Both the position numbers and the translations under genes were made by a program. The notes under the pieces were generated by a model, which did no database searches, was not told where the DNA came from, and saw only the letters and a program-made list of their open reading frames with translations. A stretch of 8,755 nt of DNA from NCBI GenBank assembly GCA_025362415.1, contig JANYGM010000436.1:1-8755 (forward strand). The letters run 5' to 3'. The stretch is from a bacterium. Lineage in GTDB: Bacteria; Bacteroidota; Bacteroidia; Cytophagales; Thermonemataceae. Shown in pieces: positions 1-6,934 of the stretch; within the stretch, counting starts at the first letter, position 1, and each line of letters begins with the position of its first letter.

Positions 1-402
1 AGCATCTTCTGCTTCTTTATAGAAAAAACTGCCCCAAGAAGACGTATTCACAGAAAAAATTAGTGTCCATTCCGTAGGCGTAACGAGGGCGTGAAAACCG
101 TATTTGCCCGCAGGCAAAGATTTTCCTTCAATTTTTACATCGTGGCTAAACGTGATGATAGTGTTTTCGTCTGCGCCTGCACGCCAAGGAATTTGCGTTT
201 TTTCTGTTGCCATTGGTACAAGTTCGCCCCAAACTTTGCGCCCACGCACACTAGGACGGTGATAATGTACAGAAATATCAGAAAGCCCAAGCTTTTGGCT
301 AACAGTTGCTTCTGCGCTTACGTCTGGTAGTGTTACAGGTGGGAATTGCCCAAAAAGTGCTGTATTTACACAGAAAAGAACAATGTAAAGTATATTTTTC
401 AT
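1..402 (-). CDS. DUF2911 family secreted protein (N-terminal part, cut by window edge)
   Basis: Reading the minus strand from the ATG at 402 gives 134 codons open to the window border, so the 3' end is missing. Residues 1-19 (MKNILYIVLFCVNTALFGQ) look like a Sec signal peptide. The mature part matches my memory of the DUF2911 pattern: ATVSQ near residue 33, then HYHRPSVRGRKVWGELVP (46-63), WRAGADENT (73-81), a GKSLPAGKYGFH stretch around 94-104, EWTLIFS (111-117) and SSWGSFFY (121-128). DUF2911 proteins are common exported proteins of Bacteroidota with no established biochemical role that I know of. An in-frame ATG at 414 would add four residues (MNFN); I prefer 402 because it puts the lysine at position 2 of a normal signal peptide. 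The gene lies downstream of the lipoprotein gene on the same strand, separated by an inverted repeat, so it may be transcribed alone. Confidence 0.88.
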   Translation of the reverse strand, partial: MKNILYIVLFCVNTALFGQFPPVTLPDVSAEATVSQKLGLSDISVHYHRPSVRGRKVWGELVPMATEKTQIPWRAGADENTIITFSHDVKIEGKSLPAGKYGFHALVTPTEWTLIFSVNTSSWGSFFYKEAEDA

Positions 403-466
403 ATTGAAATTCATATTAAATTAAGTAGAAACAATTAACTGTATTTTATTGATGATTATTTTAAAA

Positions 467-474
467 CAAAATTA
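467..474 (-). promoter_or_regulatory. Possible -7 promoter box for the DUF2911 gene
   Basis: On the minus strand this reads TAATTTTG, matching the Bacteroidota -7 consensus TAnnTTTG. It lies about 65 bp before the ATG at 402, a reasonable leader length. I find no TTG-type -33 element at the usual distance, so this is a weak call. The box overlaps the proximal arm of the inverted repeat at 469-520. Confidence 0.35.
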
Positions 475-520
475 GCATAAAAAAACAACTTTTTAGAAAA
501 ATTATTTTTTATGCTAATTT
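469..520 (-). terminator. Perfect 16-bp inverted repeat, possible terminator or operator
   Basis: The arms AAATTAGCATAAAAAA (469-484) and TTTTTTATGCTAATTT (505-520) are exact reverse complements around a 20-nt spacer. The spacer contains a small TTTTT-AG-AAAAA hairpin (490-501). On the minus strand the structure lies 30 nt past the stop of the lipoprotein gene and is followed by TGTTTTAAAA, so it could end that transcript. The stem is almost all A/T, weak for an intrinsic terminator. Because it overlaps the possible DUF2911 -7 box, an operator role is also possible. The repeat itself is certain; its role is inferred. Confidence 0.5.
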
Positions 521-527
521 ATAACTC

Positions 528-575
528 ACATAAGAAAGCTCACAAATATTTAGAATTTCATTAGTTTTCTTATGT
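528..575. repeat. 10-bp inverted repeat spanning the lipoprotein stop codon
   Basis: ACATAAGAAA (528-537) and TTTCTTATGT (566-575) are exact reverse complements separated by 28 nt that contain the stop codon of the lipoprotein gene. No T-run follows on the minus strand, so it is not a typical terminator. It could fold in the mRNA 3' end or be chance in AT-rich DNA. Confidence 0.4.
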
Positions 576-1872
576 CTTTTGGCTCTGCTTGTACCATTAT
601 AACTTCCACAGACGCTTTTTTATCTGTTTTTGGAAGTCTTGCGTGTACAAAATTACCATTTTCTGTAATGCCACAAATGAAATTATCTTGTGTGGGCGCA
701 TACAAAACACCTTTTGTAGAATTATAATTTAACACACCATTAATGCCTTTCTGAACAATAGACAGGCTTTTTAGTATTAATTTTTGCCCTTGTGCGTTTT
801 TGGCAATAATATCTACATTTTCTAATTGCTCACTACGCATTCTGTCGCAGTTGATAGTTCCAAAATTGGCAATAGAGAAAGCACGAGCCTGTTTTTCAAT
901 AGCTACATCAACTTTTAGTGTTTTTTCTATTGCTTTTTTATAGGCTTCATTTTTCTTTTCAAATAAACTGTATGCTGCTGCAAAATCTTTTTCACCCAAA
1001 ACAGGCTTTGCCAGCACTTGTTGCTTTTTTGTGCCTGCAATAAAAACAATATTATAGATATTGGGCGTTCCTGTGCGTTCTACGTAGGCTTTTTCCCAAG
1101 TGATTTTGGCGTTTGCTTCCATTTTTTTAACGTCAGCATCTTTCAAAACTTCAAATTTAACACCTTTATAGATTTTTAATTCTGCAATATCTTCAGAATT
1201 AATATCAAAAGTAAGTTTATTTGGATTTGCTTTTTCTGGTTTTACAGGCGCAACCACCACATTTGCATTATTTTGACCTTTTGAAGGCATATTTTTGATT
1301 TCATCTTTGCCTAGATACGTCCAATTACGCTTTACAGTATCCAAATGATACAAATTATAATCTTTGCTTAGGTCGTCTGATTTGAGCAAAATATCACCTT
1401 TTGCTTTTGGATTAGTAAAAACTGGTTTTCCTTGATGGAAAGCCAAAATTTCTATCATTCCAGCTGACTGAAATTCATTCTGTTTGCCACTAGAGTCGTA
1501 TTTCATAGAAATTCCACTCAAAAAAATGTCTGCAGGGTTCATTATTTCACGGTATTTCACCCTAACATCTCCTTTGATTTCCTTACCTGCTGCATCAAGA
1601 AAGGCATTTTTAGGAAAGTTAATCATAGAACCGCTGCTTGTGGTGATGTTTTTACCATCTTCTGCCTTTACGACAAAATCCTCAAAAACCACGTCTTCTT
1701 CCTTGAAAGGCGGATTTACGTAAGCAACATTTTTATTGATGTTTTTTGCATCATCTTCACCATTGTCTGTTTTTGAAGTGTTGCCATTTTGATTGTCCTG
1801 ATTGTTGTCAGAGGTTGTTTTGCAAGCCTGCACCACCAGCGCAAACATTACCATTAAAAGGATTTTTTTCAT
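550..1872 (-). CDS. Cell-envelope lipoprotein of unknown function
   Basis: The 440-residue product starts with a lipoprotein signal peptide: MKKILLMVMF, then lipobox LVVQAC with the lipidated cysteine at C17. A flexible Asn/Asp-rich linker follows (about 18-48), as expected for a protein tethered to a membrane. Residues 81-142 hold a block I recognise from many uncharacterised Bacteroidota lipoproteins: a hydrophobic INFPKNAF stretch, GDVRVKYREI, NPADIFLSGISMKYDS and FQSAGMIEI. It is probably a beta-sandwich; a distant likeness to ZU5-type domains is only an impression. A lysine- and alanine-rich, probably helical segment spans about 295-330. A second typical motif, FGTINCDRM, lies at 337-345. 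I see no catalytic motif and no KDD- or QAD-type surface-export signal after C17. It is divergent from the 861-residue exported protein, so the two may share an envelope role. The ATG is preceded by an A-rich stretch rather than a Shine-Dalgarno site. Confidence 0.85.
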   Translation of the reverse strand: MKKILLMVMFALVVQACKTTSDNNQDNQNGNTSKTDNGEDDAKNINKNVAYVNPPFKEEDVVFEDFVVKAEDGKNITTSSGSMINFPKNAFLDAAGKEIKGDVRVKYREIMNPADIFLSGISMKYDSSGKQNEFQSAGMIEILAFHQGKPVFTNPKAKGDILLKSDDLSKDYNLYHLDTVKRNWTYLGKDEIKNMPSKGQNNANVVVAPVKPEKANPNKLTFDINSEDIAELKIYKGVKFEVLKDADVKKMEANAKITWEKAYVERTGTPNIYNIVFIAGTKKQQVLAKPVLGEKDFAAAYSLFEKKNEAYKKAIEKTLKVDVAIEKQARAFSIANFGTINCDRMRSEQLENVDIIAKNAQGQKLILKSLSIVQKGINGVLNYNSTKGVLYAPTQDNFICGITENGNFVHARLPKTDKKASVEVIMVQAEPKDIRKLMKF

Positions 1873-1920
1873 TTTTTGGATTTTTGAGTAAGAACTTAGT
1901 TTTTAATTTTTTATCTAATG

Positions 1921-1928
1921 CAAAACTA
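1921..1928 (-). promoter_or_regulatory. Possible -7 promoter box for the lipoprotein gene
   Basis: On the minus strand this reads TAGTTTTG, an exact TAnnTTTG match 48 bp before the ATG at 1872. No clear TTG -33 element lies 17-23 bp further upstream. The rest of the 217-bp divergent region is AT-rich. I found no exact -7 box for the plus-strand gene at 2090; the nearest is TAATTTTA around 2046. Confidence 0.4.
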
Positions 1929-2089
1929 TCTTAAATCTTTGAGCATTCTATACGGCATTTGCCATATTTTTAAGATTATTTTGTAATTTACTTTTATTTT
2001 TTTAAATATACGAGATTTACATATATAATTATTATTTTTATGCACTAATTTTAAAAAAAAATATATCTCATTTTACACGTCAAAAAATC

Positions 2090-4675
2090 ATGCGTTATTT
2101 ATCATTATTATTGTGTTTTCACTTGTTTTTTGGCACTTTTCACAAAGTATTGGCACAAAAAAACAAGAATGCTATCAAGATAAACATCACAACAAAAAAA
2201 CAAAAACTCTACCGCAAAGATAGCGTGCTAGTGCATTGGGACGTGAAAGGCTTGGACAAAAAAAAACTTACGCTAAGTATTTATGGTTTGGTGAACAACC
2301 TTCCAGAAACAGGGCAAAAAATGCTTTTAATGGACGGAAGAACAGCTTATAGGTTTCTTGTCAAAAATAAAAGAAATAAAATTATTACACAAAAAAACTT
2401 TTTTGTTGCCTTTAATAAGCTCAAAATCAATTATTTTAGTGGTGATACTGTCCAAAATTATAAAGAAACAGTTACACTGAATTGGGACGTGGAAAGTGCC
2501 ACTCGTGTACATATTGTCGGAATTGCGGACAGTTTGCCAGAGCGTGGTAGCATAGAAGTCCCTGCGGATAATTCTCGTAATTTCATCTTGCAAGCCTACA
2601 ATGATATGCCTACACCAATGCAAATGGAACATTATTTGAGAGTACGTTTTAATCCTAAACTTGATATGGTTACAAAGGCATATCCTGATGATACCATCAA
2701 TATTTCTTGGAAAGTAGAAACAAAAAAAACACGTAGGCTAAAATTTTATTGGAAAAAAAATGCTCCCAATGAAGGCTGGCGTGAGTATCCATTGTCACCT
2801 CTGGATTCTACTGGGAAACAAAAAATAGTGATGCTTCCAGGCAATCTGAGCCTATTTCATACTTATATCCAAGAAAAAAACAACTATATTGGAGGTGAAC
2901 GCCAACCACATACCATTGATTTTAAGTTGGTTATTGATTATAGAGATGGGACGCAGGAAACCCTTAAATCTACACTTACAGAGATAATACCAACTTTAAG
3001 GCTAAATTATGTGGGAAAAGGCTACAATAGGTGGAGTCAGGAACACCAAACAAGCGAACTTTATGGCTCACATACAAAATTTAAATGGTTATCATTTGGG
3101 CTTACAAATCTCCAGATAACCAACGGAAATGCCCTCCAACGTAGCGGAGTAATGGATTTGCTTATTTTAGAAGATTCTTATACAGAAATCACCGCAGAAG
3201 ACAAATGGGGGCACAAATATCGTGCAACTATTGAGGTCAAAGTATTGCAAAACAATACGCCAGTTGCCTTAAAAACGGCTTCTGTACATAAAATAAAATG
3301 TGATGAGGCATTATTTTTCAAAAATATTGGTGCAGATTATAGCAAATATCCCAACGAAATAAAACTAAAAATATCTGTTACAGACAAGCACAGCAACTTT
3401 ATCACGCATTTGGAAGATAGTACTAACCTTTATTTCAAAACTTTGACAGAAGTTGCTAACAACCAAGTGCGTCCTATCAAAAAATTTGAAATAAAACGCC
3501 ACAACGACCAAAATATACTCAAAAATGCGGCTGCAATCATTGCTACAAGCCATAATTCGCAAGCTGACATTAACCTTGTTGCTAAAATTTTTGTGGCTGA
3601 TACTACTTGTATGACAAGCGTTGTGTATGCAAATAGCAAAACCCTTAAAATTGTGCGTAAGGCAACTGATAAAAGTAAAGTATTACCAGAATTTGCGTCT
3701 TCAAAAGAATTAGATGTGCCTTATTTAGCAAGTATTTCATTGGCTATCAAGTCTTTAGATACCTGCAATGTAGGCGCAAAACAGATAATTCTTATGTTTA
3801 GTAATGCTTATTTGAATAGAAATGCTGATAGAAATGCTGATGCTTGTTCTTTACTTTTTTGGGATATTGCTAAGAAACAAAATTATGATGATTTGGTGGC
3901 TGAAATGCTCCAAAAGAATATTCAACTCATTATTTTACATAAATATGAAAATTATTCATTGTCGGACAATTTTGGACGCAACTACATTCCTACGTATTTA
4001 TCTCGCCTGACCAACATTACAGGCGGTTTTATCTATAATTTTGGAACGCCACAAGCAAGTAGTGCCGACAATGAAATAAAACTTATGCCCAAAAATCTTT
4101 CAGAAGTGGCTACAACAGCTCGTAATCTTCAAAAAAATTATTACGAACTTACCTACAAACCAGAACTGCGTACTGTGGGAGGCTATTCTGCCAAAATGAA
4201 TGTAAAATCTTTGACTGCAAAAGATAGTTTAATGATGTTTTTGGGTGATAGAGCAAGTTTTTTGACACTTTCTAGCTCGTCTGATGCAGGGGCATGGATA
4301 GATGCAACTATGAAACAAACTAGTAAAAAAGCAGTAACAAACTGGCAATATTGTTATGAAAATGACAAAGTTTTATTGAACAAATATGTAGCTTATCTCA
4401 AAAAAAATATGGGTAATACTGTTTGTATTACAGGTTTTAATAGTGCCTCTAGCAGTGTGGAATGCAGAGAAAACAAACACGTAAGGCGTGCTTTAGCTAT
4501 CAAAAAGTATTTTGTAGCCAGTGGCATAGATGCCTCACGTGTGCTTGTGTATCAGGAAGAACTTATTTCGGAGCAAGCAGCCAATAATATTACCATTTTT
4601 GTTGGGAATGTTTGCGCCCAAAAACCCATTAAAAATGGTAATTCTGATGAAATAGAGTTGCTTTTTTTGGAGTAA
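2090..4675 (+). CDS. Exported protein: Ig-like repeats, VWA-like segment, degenerate OmpA-like C-terminus
   Basis: The 861-residue product has a signal peptide ending about VLA|Q at 22/23. Four related Ig-like units follow, marked by DSVLVHWDV (44-52), ETVTLNWDV (126-134), DTINISWKV (201-209) and a weaker TKFKW (329-333). Units 1 and 2 also share GLVNNLPETG (66-75) and GIADSLPERG (144-153). Residues about 495-690 resemble the later half of a von Willebrand A domain: AKQIILMFSNAY (563-574), IQLIILH (611-617), LTNITGGFIYNF (640-651) and YYELTYKP (684-691). The usual TDG is SNA here and there is no canonical DxSxS; DTTCM at 504-508 is a poor match. Residues 757-838 resemble an OmpA-like domain: YVAYLKK, VCITGF, VRRALAIKKYFVASGI and ASRVLVY. 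The family's HTD has become GFNS, so a key peptidoglycan-binding Asp is missing, while the Arg of the RRA motif (799-801) is kept. It is probably an envelope scaffold or adhesion-type protein; its exact role is unknown. Confidence 0.85.
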   Translation: MRYLSLLLCFHLFFGTFHKVLAQKNKNAIKINITTKKQKLYRKDSVLVHWDVKGLDKKKLTLSIYGLVNNLPETGQKMLLMDGRTAYRFLVKNKRNKIITQKNFFVAFNKLKINYFSGDTVQNYKETVTLNWDVESATRVHIVGIADSLPERGSIEVPADNSRNFILQAYNDMPTPMQMEHYLRVRFNPKLDMVTKAYPDDTINISWKVETKKTRRLKFYWKKNAPNEGWREYPLSPLDSTGKQKIVMLPGNLSLFHTYIQEKNNYIGGERQPHTIDFKLVIDYRDGTQETLKSTLTEIIPTLRLNYVGKGYNRWSQEHQTSELYGSHTKFKWLSFGLTNLQITNGNALQRSGVMDLLILEDSYTEITAEDKWGHKYRATIEVKVLQNNTPVALKTASVHKIKCDEALFFKNIGADYSKYPNEIKLKISVTDKHSNFITHLEDSTNLYFKTLTEVANNQVRPIKKFEIKRHNDQNILKNAAAIIATSHNSQADINLVAKIFVADTTCMTSVVYANSKTLKIVRKATDKSKVLPEFASSKELDVPYLASISLAIKSLDTCNVGAKQIILMFSNAYLNRNADRNADACSLLFWDIAKKQNYDDLVAEMLQKNIQLIILHKYENYSLSDNFGRNYIPTYLSRLTNITGGFIYNFGTPQASSADNEIKLMPKNLSEVATTARNLQKNYYELTYKPELRTVGGYSAKMNVKSLTAKDSLMMFLGDRASFLTLSSSSDAGAWIDATMKQTSKKAVTNWQYCYENDKVLLNKYVAYLKKNMGNTVCITGFNSASSSVECRENKHVRRALAIKKYFVASGIDASRVLVYQEELISEQAANNITIFVGNVCAQKPIKNGNSDEIELLFLE
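3818..3841 (+). repeat. In-frame 12-bp tandem duplication (two copies)
   Basis: AGAAATGCTGAT occurs twice in immediate succession, aligned with codons, and encodes RNAD-RNAD (residues 577-584) in the 861-residue protein. It sits just after the strand that corresponds to the TDG position of a VWA domain, probably in a loop. A simple slippage duplication is the likely origin. Confidence 0.85.
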
Positions 4676-4689
4676 ATTACTAGAATTTT

Positions 4690-5670
4690 TCAAAATGAAA
4701 CATAGCAATTAGGAAACATTTGTGTTATTTTTTCTCGTTCTTCTTCTGAAAAATCATTTTGAAATAAACTTAAATTAGCCATATTTTCCAATTTAGCTAC
4801 TTCATCAGGCAAAGTCTTAAGAAAATTATCTGTTAAATCTAACGTTTTCAGATTTCCCAGTTCTCCTATTTCTTTTGGTAAATTTGTTAATTTATTATTT
4901 CTTAGTTCTAAAATTTCCAAATTTTGGAGTTGCGAAATTTCACTAGGCAAAGTCGTGAGGTAATTATTATCCAAAAGCAGCCTTTTTAGGGCTTTGAATT
5001 TTCCAATTTCTTTAGGTAATTTCTTGATTTTGTTGTTATTGAGTGATAAAAATTCTAAATTTGCTAAATTACTTATCTCTAGCGGCAGGTTTTCTATTTC
5101 GTTGTCTGCTAGAGATAATTCTTGTAAAATAGACAAATTTTCAAATGATTTTGGCAATGATTTTATCATACAGCTATTCAAACGCAAAAATTGCAAATAT
5201 TGGAGCTTTTCTATTTCAGTTGGCACAACTTCAAATTTATTTTCACTCACATTTAAGGTTCTTAGCAACTTTAATTCCAATACTTCTACTGGAAATACAT
5301 TAAAACTATTAGAATTCAAATACAAATTTGTTAGATTTTGGAGAGTTTTGAGTTCTTTGGATAGTGTTTTGAGTTTGTTGTTTGCTAAACGTAAACGTAG
5401 CAAATTAGGCATCAAAGCTATTGAATGAGGTATATTCTCCAATTTTTTACTGACTAAATTCAAATCCTCTATTTTATCAAAAGGCGTTTTGAATTGCCAA
5501 TATTTATCTCTTTTAAGCAACTCAAAAAGCTCAATATCTTTCTCCAAATTCATTTTAAAGTAGCTTTCAAACTCATCTTTGTAGTTTTCTAGCAAAATTA
5601 AGCCTAGATTTACGTTTGCCTCATCAGGGCTTTGCAAAAGTTCTAGCAGATTTTCAAATTCTTGTGTCAT
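4690..5670 (-). CDS. Leucine-rich-repeat protein, paralogue A
   Basis: The 326-residue product has no signal peptide. Residues 1-70 form a probably helical module (MTQEFENLLELLQS, then ANVNLGLILLENYKDEFES). A degenerate repeat covers 69-89. Nine full repeats of exactly 23 residues fill 90-296, with the pattern LxxLxLxxNxLxxLPxEIxxLxN; examples start at L113, L205, L251 and L274. A C-terminal cap runs from 297 to the end and contains MFPNC. The short consensus with LPxEI is that of bacterial LRR proteins of the ROCO/PIRL/Shoc2-like class, which usually bind proteins. No Roc-COR GTPase, kinase or other effector domain is attached. It begins 4 bp after the stop of paralogue B and is surely co-transcribed with it. 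It converges with the 861-residue gene across 14 bp. Probably a cytoplasmic interaction scaffold; the partner is unknown. Confidence 0.93.
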   Translation of the reverse strand: MTQEFENLLELLQSPDEANVNLGLILLENYKDEFESYFKMNLEKDIELFELLKRDKYWQFKTPFDKIEDLNLVSKKLENIPHSIALMPNLLRLRLANNKLKTLSKELKTLQNLTNLYLNSNSFNVFPVEVLELKLLRTLNVSENKFEVVPTEIEKLQYLQFLRLNSCMIKSLPKSFENLSILQELSLADNEIENLPLEISNLANLEFLSLNNNKIKKLPKEIGKFKALKRLLLDNNYLTTLPSEISQLQNLEILELRNNKLTNLPKEIGELGNLKTLDLTDNFLKTLPDEVAKLENMANLSLFQNDFSEEEREKITQMFPNCYVSF

Positions 5671-5674
5671 TTTT

Positions 5675-6745
5675 TTAGAAAGTTATATTGCAGTTGGGAA
5701 GCATTCTTTTTATTTTTTCTGTTTCCACTTCCGTAAACGCATTGAAAGATAAATTCATATTACTTAAATTCTTCAAATTACCAAGCTCAACGGGTAATTC
5801 CTTTAAAAAATTATTTTTCAAATTTAGCTTTTGCAGGTTTTTGAAATTACCAATTTCTTTGGGCAAATTTGTTAATTTATTGTCTTCTAAATCCAACTCT
5901 TGTAATTTTCGTAATTCTCCTATTTCGCTTGGTAGTGTAACAAGCTGATTATGAGCTATTTTTAATACTTCAAGGTTTTTAAGTTCTTTGATTTCAATAA
6001 AGATTTCAGTTAAAAAATTACGTTCCAAAGATATTTTTTTTAATAATTCCAGTTTTCCTATTTCGCTTGGTAGTGTTCTTAGTCTATTATTCTTTAAATT
6101 TAATAATTGCAAATTGGTAAGGTTACCCATTTCATTTGGCAAATATTCTATATAACTATTTTCTAAATTTAAGACTTGTAAATTGGTCAAGTTGCTCATT
6201 TCTATTGGTATTTTTTTTATTTCGCTATTAGAAATTTCCAAATATCTTAGTTTTTTTAATTCTTGGATTTCGTATGGTATAAATTCTAAGGGACTTCCTT
6301 TCAATTTTAGTACAGTTAGTTCTTTTAGTGCCGTTATTTCGTTTGGGAATATGGCTAACAAATTCCAACTAAGGTCTAAGATTTTCAGGTTTTTCAATGT
6401 TTCTATGCCTTTTGGTAATTTTTTTAGTTGATTTATAGATAAATCCAACTTTGTTAAGGCTGTCATCATTCCTATTGATATAATTTCTTGTGATATTTCT
6501 CGTGACATTTTTTGTGATATGGTTTCTGACCAATACAAATGTTCAATTTTATCCAATGGTGTTTTGAATTGCCAACCTCTATTATTTTTAAATATTTCAA
6601 AAAGTGCCTTATCTTTGTCTATATCTATTTTAAAGTGGCTTTCAAACTCTTCTTTATAGTTCTCTAGCAGGATTAAGCCTAAACCTACGTTTGCCTTATC
6701 ACTGCTTTGCAGTAACAATAACAGGTTTTCAAATTCTTGAGTCAT
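5675..6745 (-). CDS. Leucine-rich-repeat protein, paralogue B
   Basis: The 356-residue product is the upstream member of the tandem pair. Its first 70 residues share about 50 identical positions with paralogue A (MTQEFENLL, LGLILLENYK, WQFKTP, DKIE), and the caps match too (EKI..M.PNC). Residues 71-96 differ from A and hold a spacer rich in Ser, Glu and Ile. Ten full 23-residue repeats run from L97 to N326, one more than in A, followed by the cap. The first Asn of the repeat ladder is replaced in some units (GSP at 150-152, NSE at 173-175, ARN-type variation at 241-243), so the surface differs from A. There is no signal peptide, membrane segment or fused enzyme. The start at 6745 is fixed by the similarity to paralogue A. 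The DNA before both starts is alike (TTTC, then TAAAAA, then ATGAC). Confidence 0.93.
   Translation of the reverse strand: MTQEFENLLLLLQSSDKANVGLGLILLENYKEEFESHFKIDIDKDKALFEIFKNNRGWQFKTPLDKIEHLYWSETISQKMSREISQEIISIGMMTALTKLDLSINQLKKLPKGIETLKNLKILDLSWNLLAIFPNEITALKELTVLKLKGSPLEFIPYEIQELKKLRYLEISNSEIKKIPIEMSNLTNLQVLNLENSYIEYLPNEMGNLTNLQLLNLKNNRLRTLPSEIGKLELLKKISLERNFLTEIFIEIKELKNLEVLKIAHNQLVTLPSEIGELRKLQELDLEDNKLTNLPKEIGNFKNLQKLNLKNNFLKELPVELGNLKNLSNMNLSFNAFTEVETEKIKRMLPNCNITF
5918..6076. repeat. Two identical 21-bp segments two LRR units apart
   Basis: The segments at 5918-5938 and 6056-6076, each containing CCTATTTCGCTTGGTAGTGT, are identical and lie 138 bp apart, exactly two 69-bp repeat units. 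Both encode TLPSEIG in paralogue B. Neighbouring units differ much more, which suggests recent exchange between these two units or strong constraint. Confidence 0.7.
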
Positions 6746-6793
6746 TTTTTAGGAAATTTTAAGTTTATGTTTCTTTTATAAATTTGTACTTAC

Positions 6794-6801
6794 CAAATAT
6801 A
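6794..6801 (-). promoter_or_regulatory. Possible -7 promoter box for the LRR operon
   Basis: The minus strand reads TATATTTG, an exact TAnnTTTG match 48 bp before the ATG of paralogue B. No good -33 TTG is seen. The same octamer serves the divergent arginase promoter on the other strand at 6872-6879. Confidence 0.45.
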
Positions 6802-6848
6802 CACAAAGTTTTGCTATTTTCTCTTTTATTTGTTTAAAATCCTTAAAA

Positions 6849-6879
6849 TTTTGCTATTAAGTTTTTTTTTGTATATTTG
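6849..6879 (+). promoter_or_regulatory. Bacteroidota-type promoter of the arginase gene
   Basis: A -33 element TTTTG (6849-6853) and a -7 element TATATTTG (6872-6879) are separated by 18 bp, matching the TTTG/TAnnTTTG promoter of this phylum. Transcription would start near 6885, giving a leader of about 50 nt. The -33 lies in TTTTGCTATT, which is also present at 6809-6818, 40 bp upstream. Confidence 0.65.
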
Positions 6880-6934
6880 CCAATGCTCAAAATGCGCAAT
6901 CAACTTAAAAAATCAATTAAAGAAATAAAATGTA

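Noticed and set aside
91..330. 79-residue plus-strand open frame
   Set aside because: It lies opposite the DUF2911 gene, whose minus-strand frame has a signal peptide and clear family motifs.
1484..1934. Plus-strand open frames of 79 and 62 residues over and beside the lipoprotein start
   Set aside because: They lie antisense to a well-supported lipoprotein gene, and their composition is that of a complementary-strand shadow.
4676..4689. Possible bidirectional terminator between the convergent genes (AGTAA-A-TTACT)
   Set aside because: The stem is 5 bp with a one-base loop, which cannot form a useful hairpin.
4994..6431. Plus-strand open frames of 144, 86 and 82 residues across the LRR genes
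   Set aside because: They are antisense to the 23-residue repeats and mirror their periodicity, so they are shadows.
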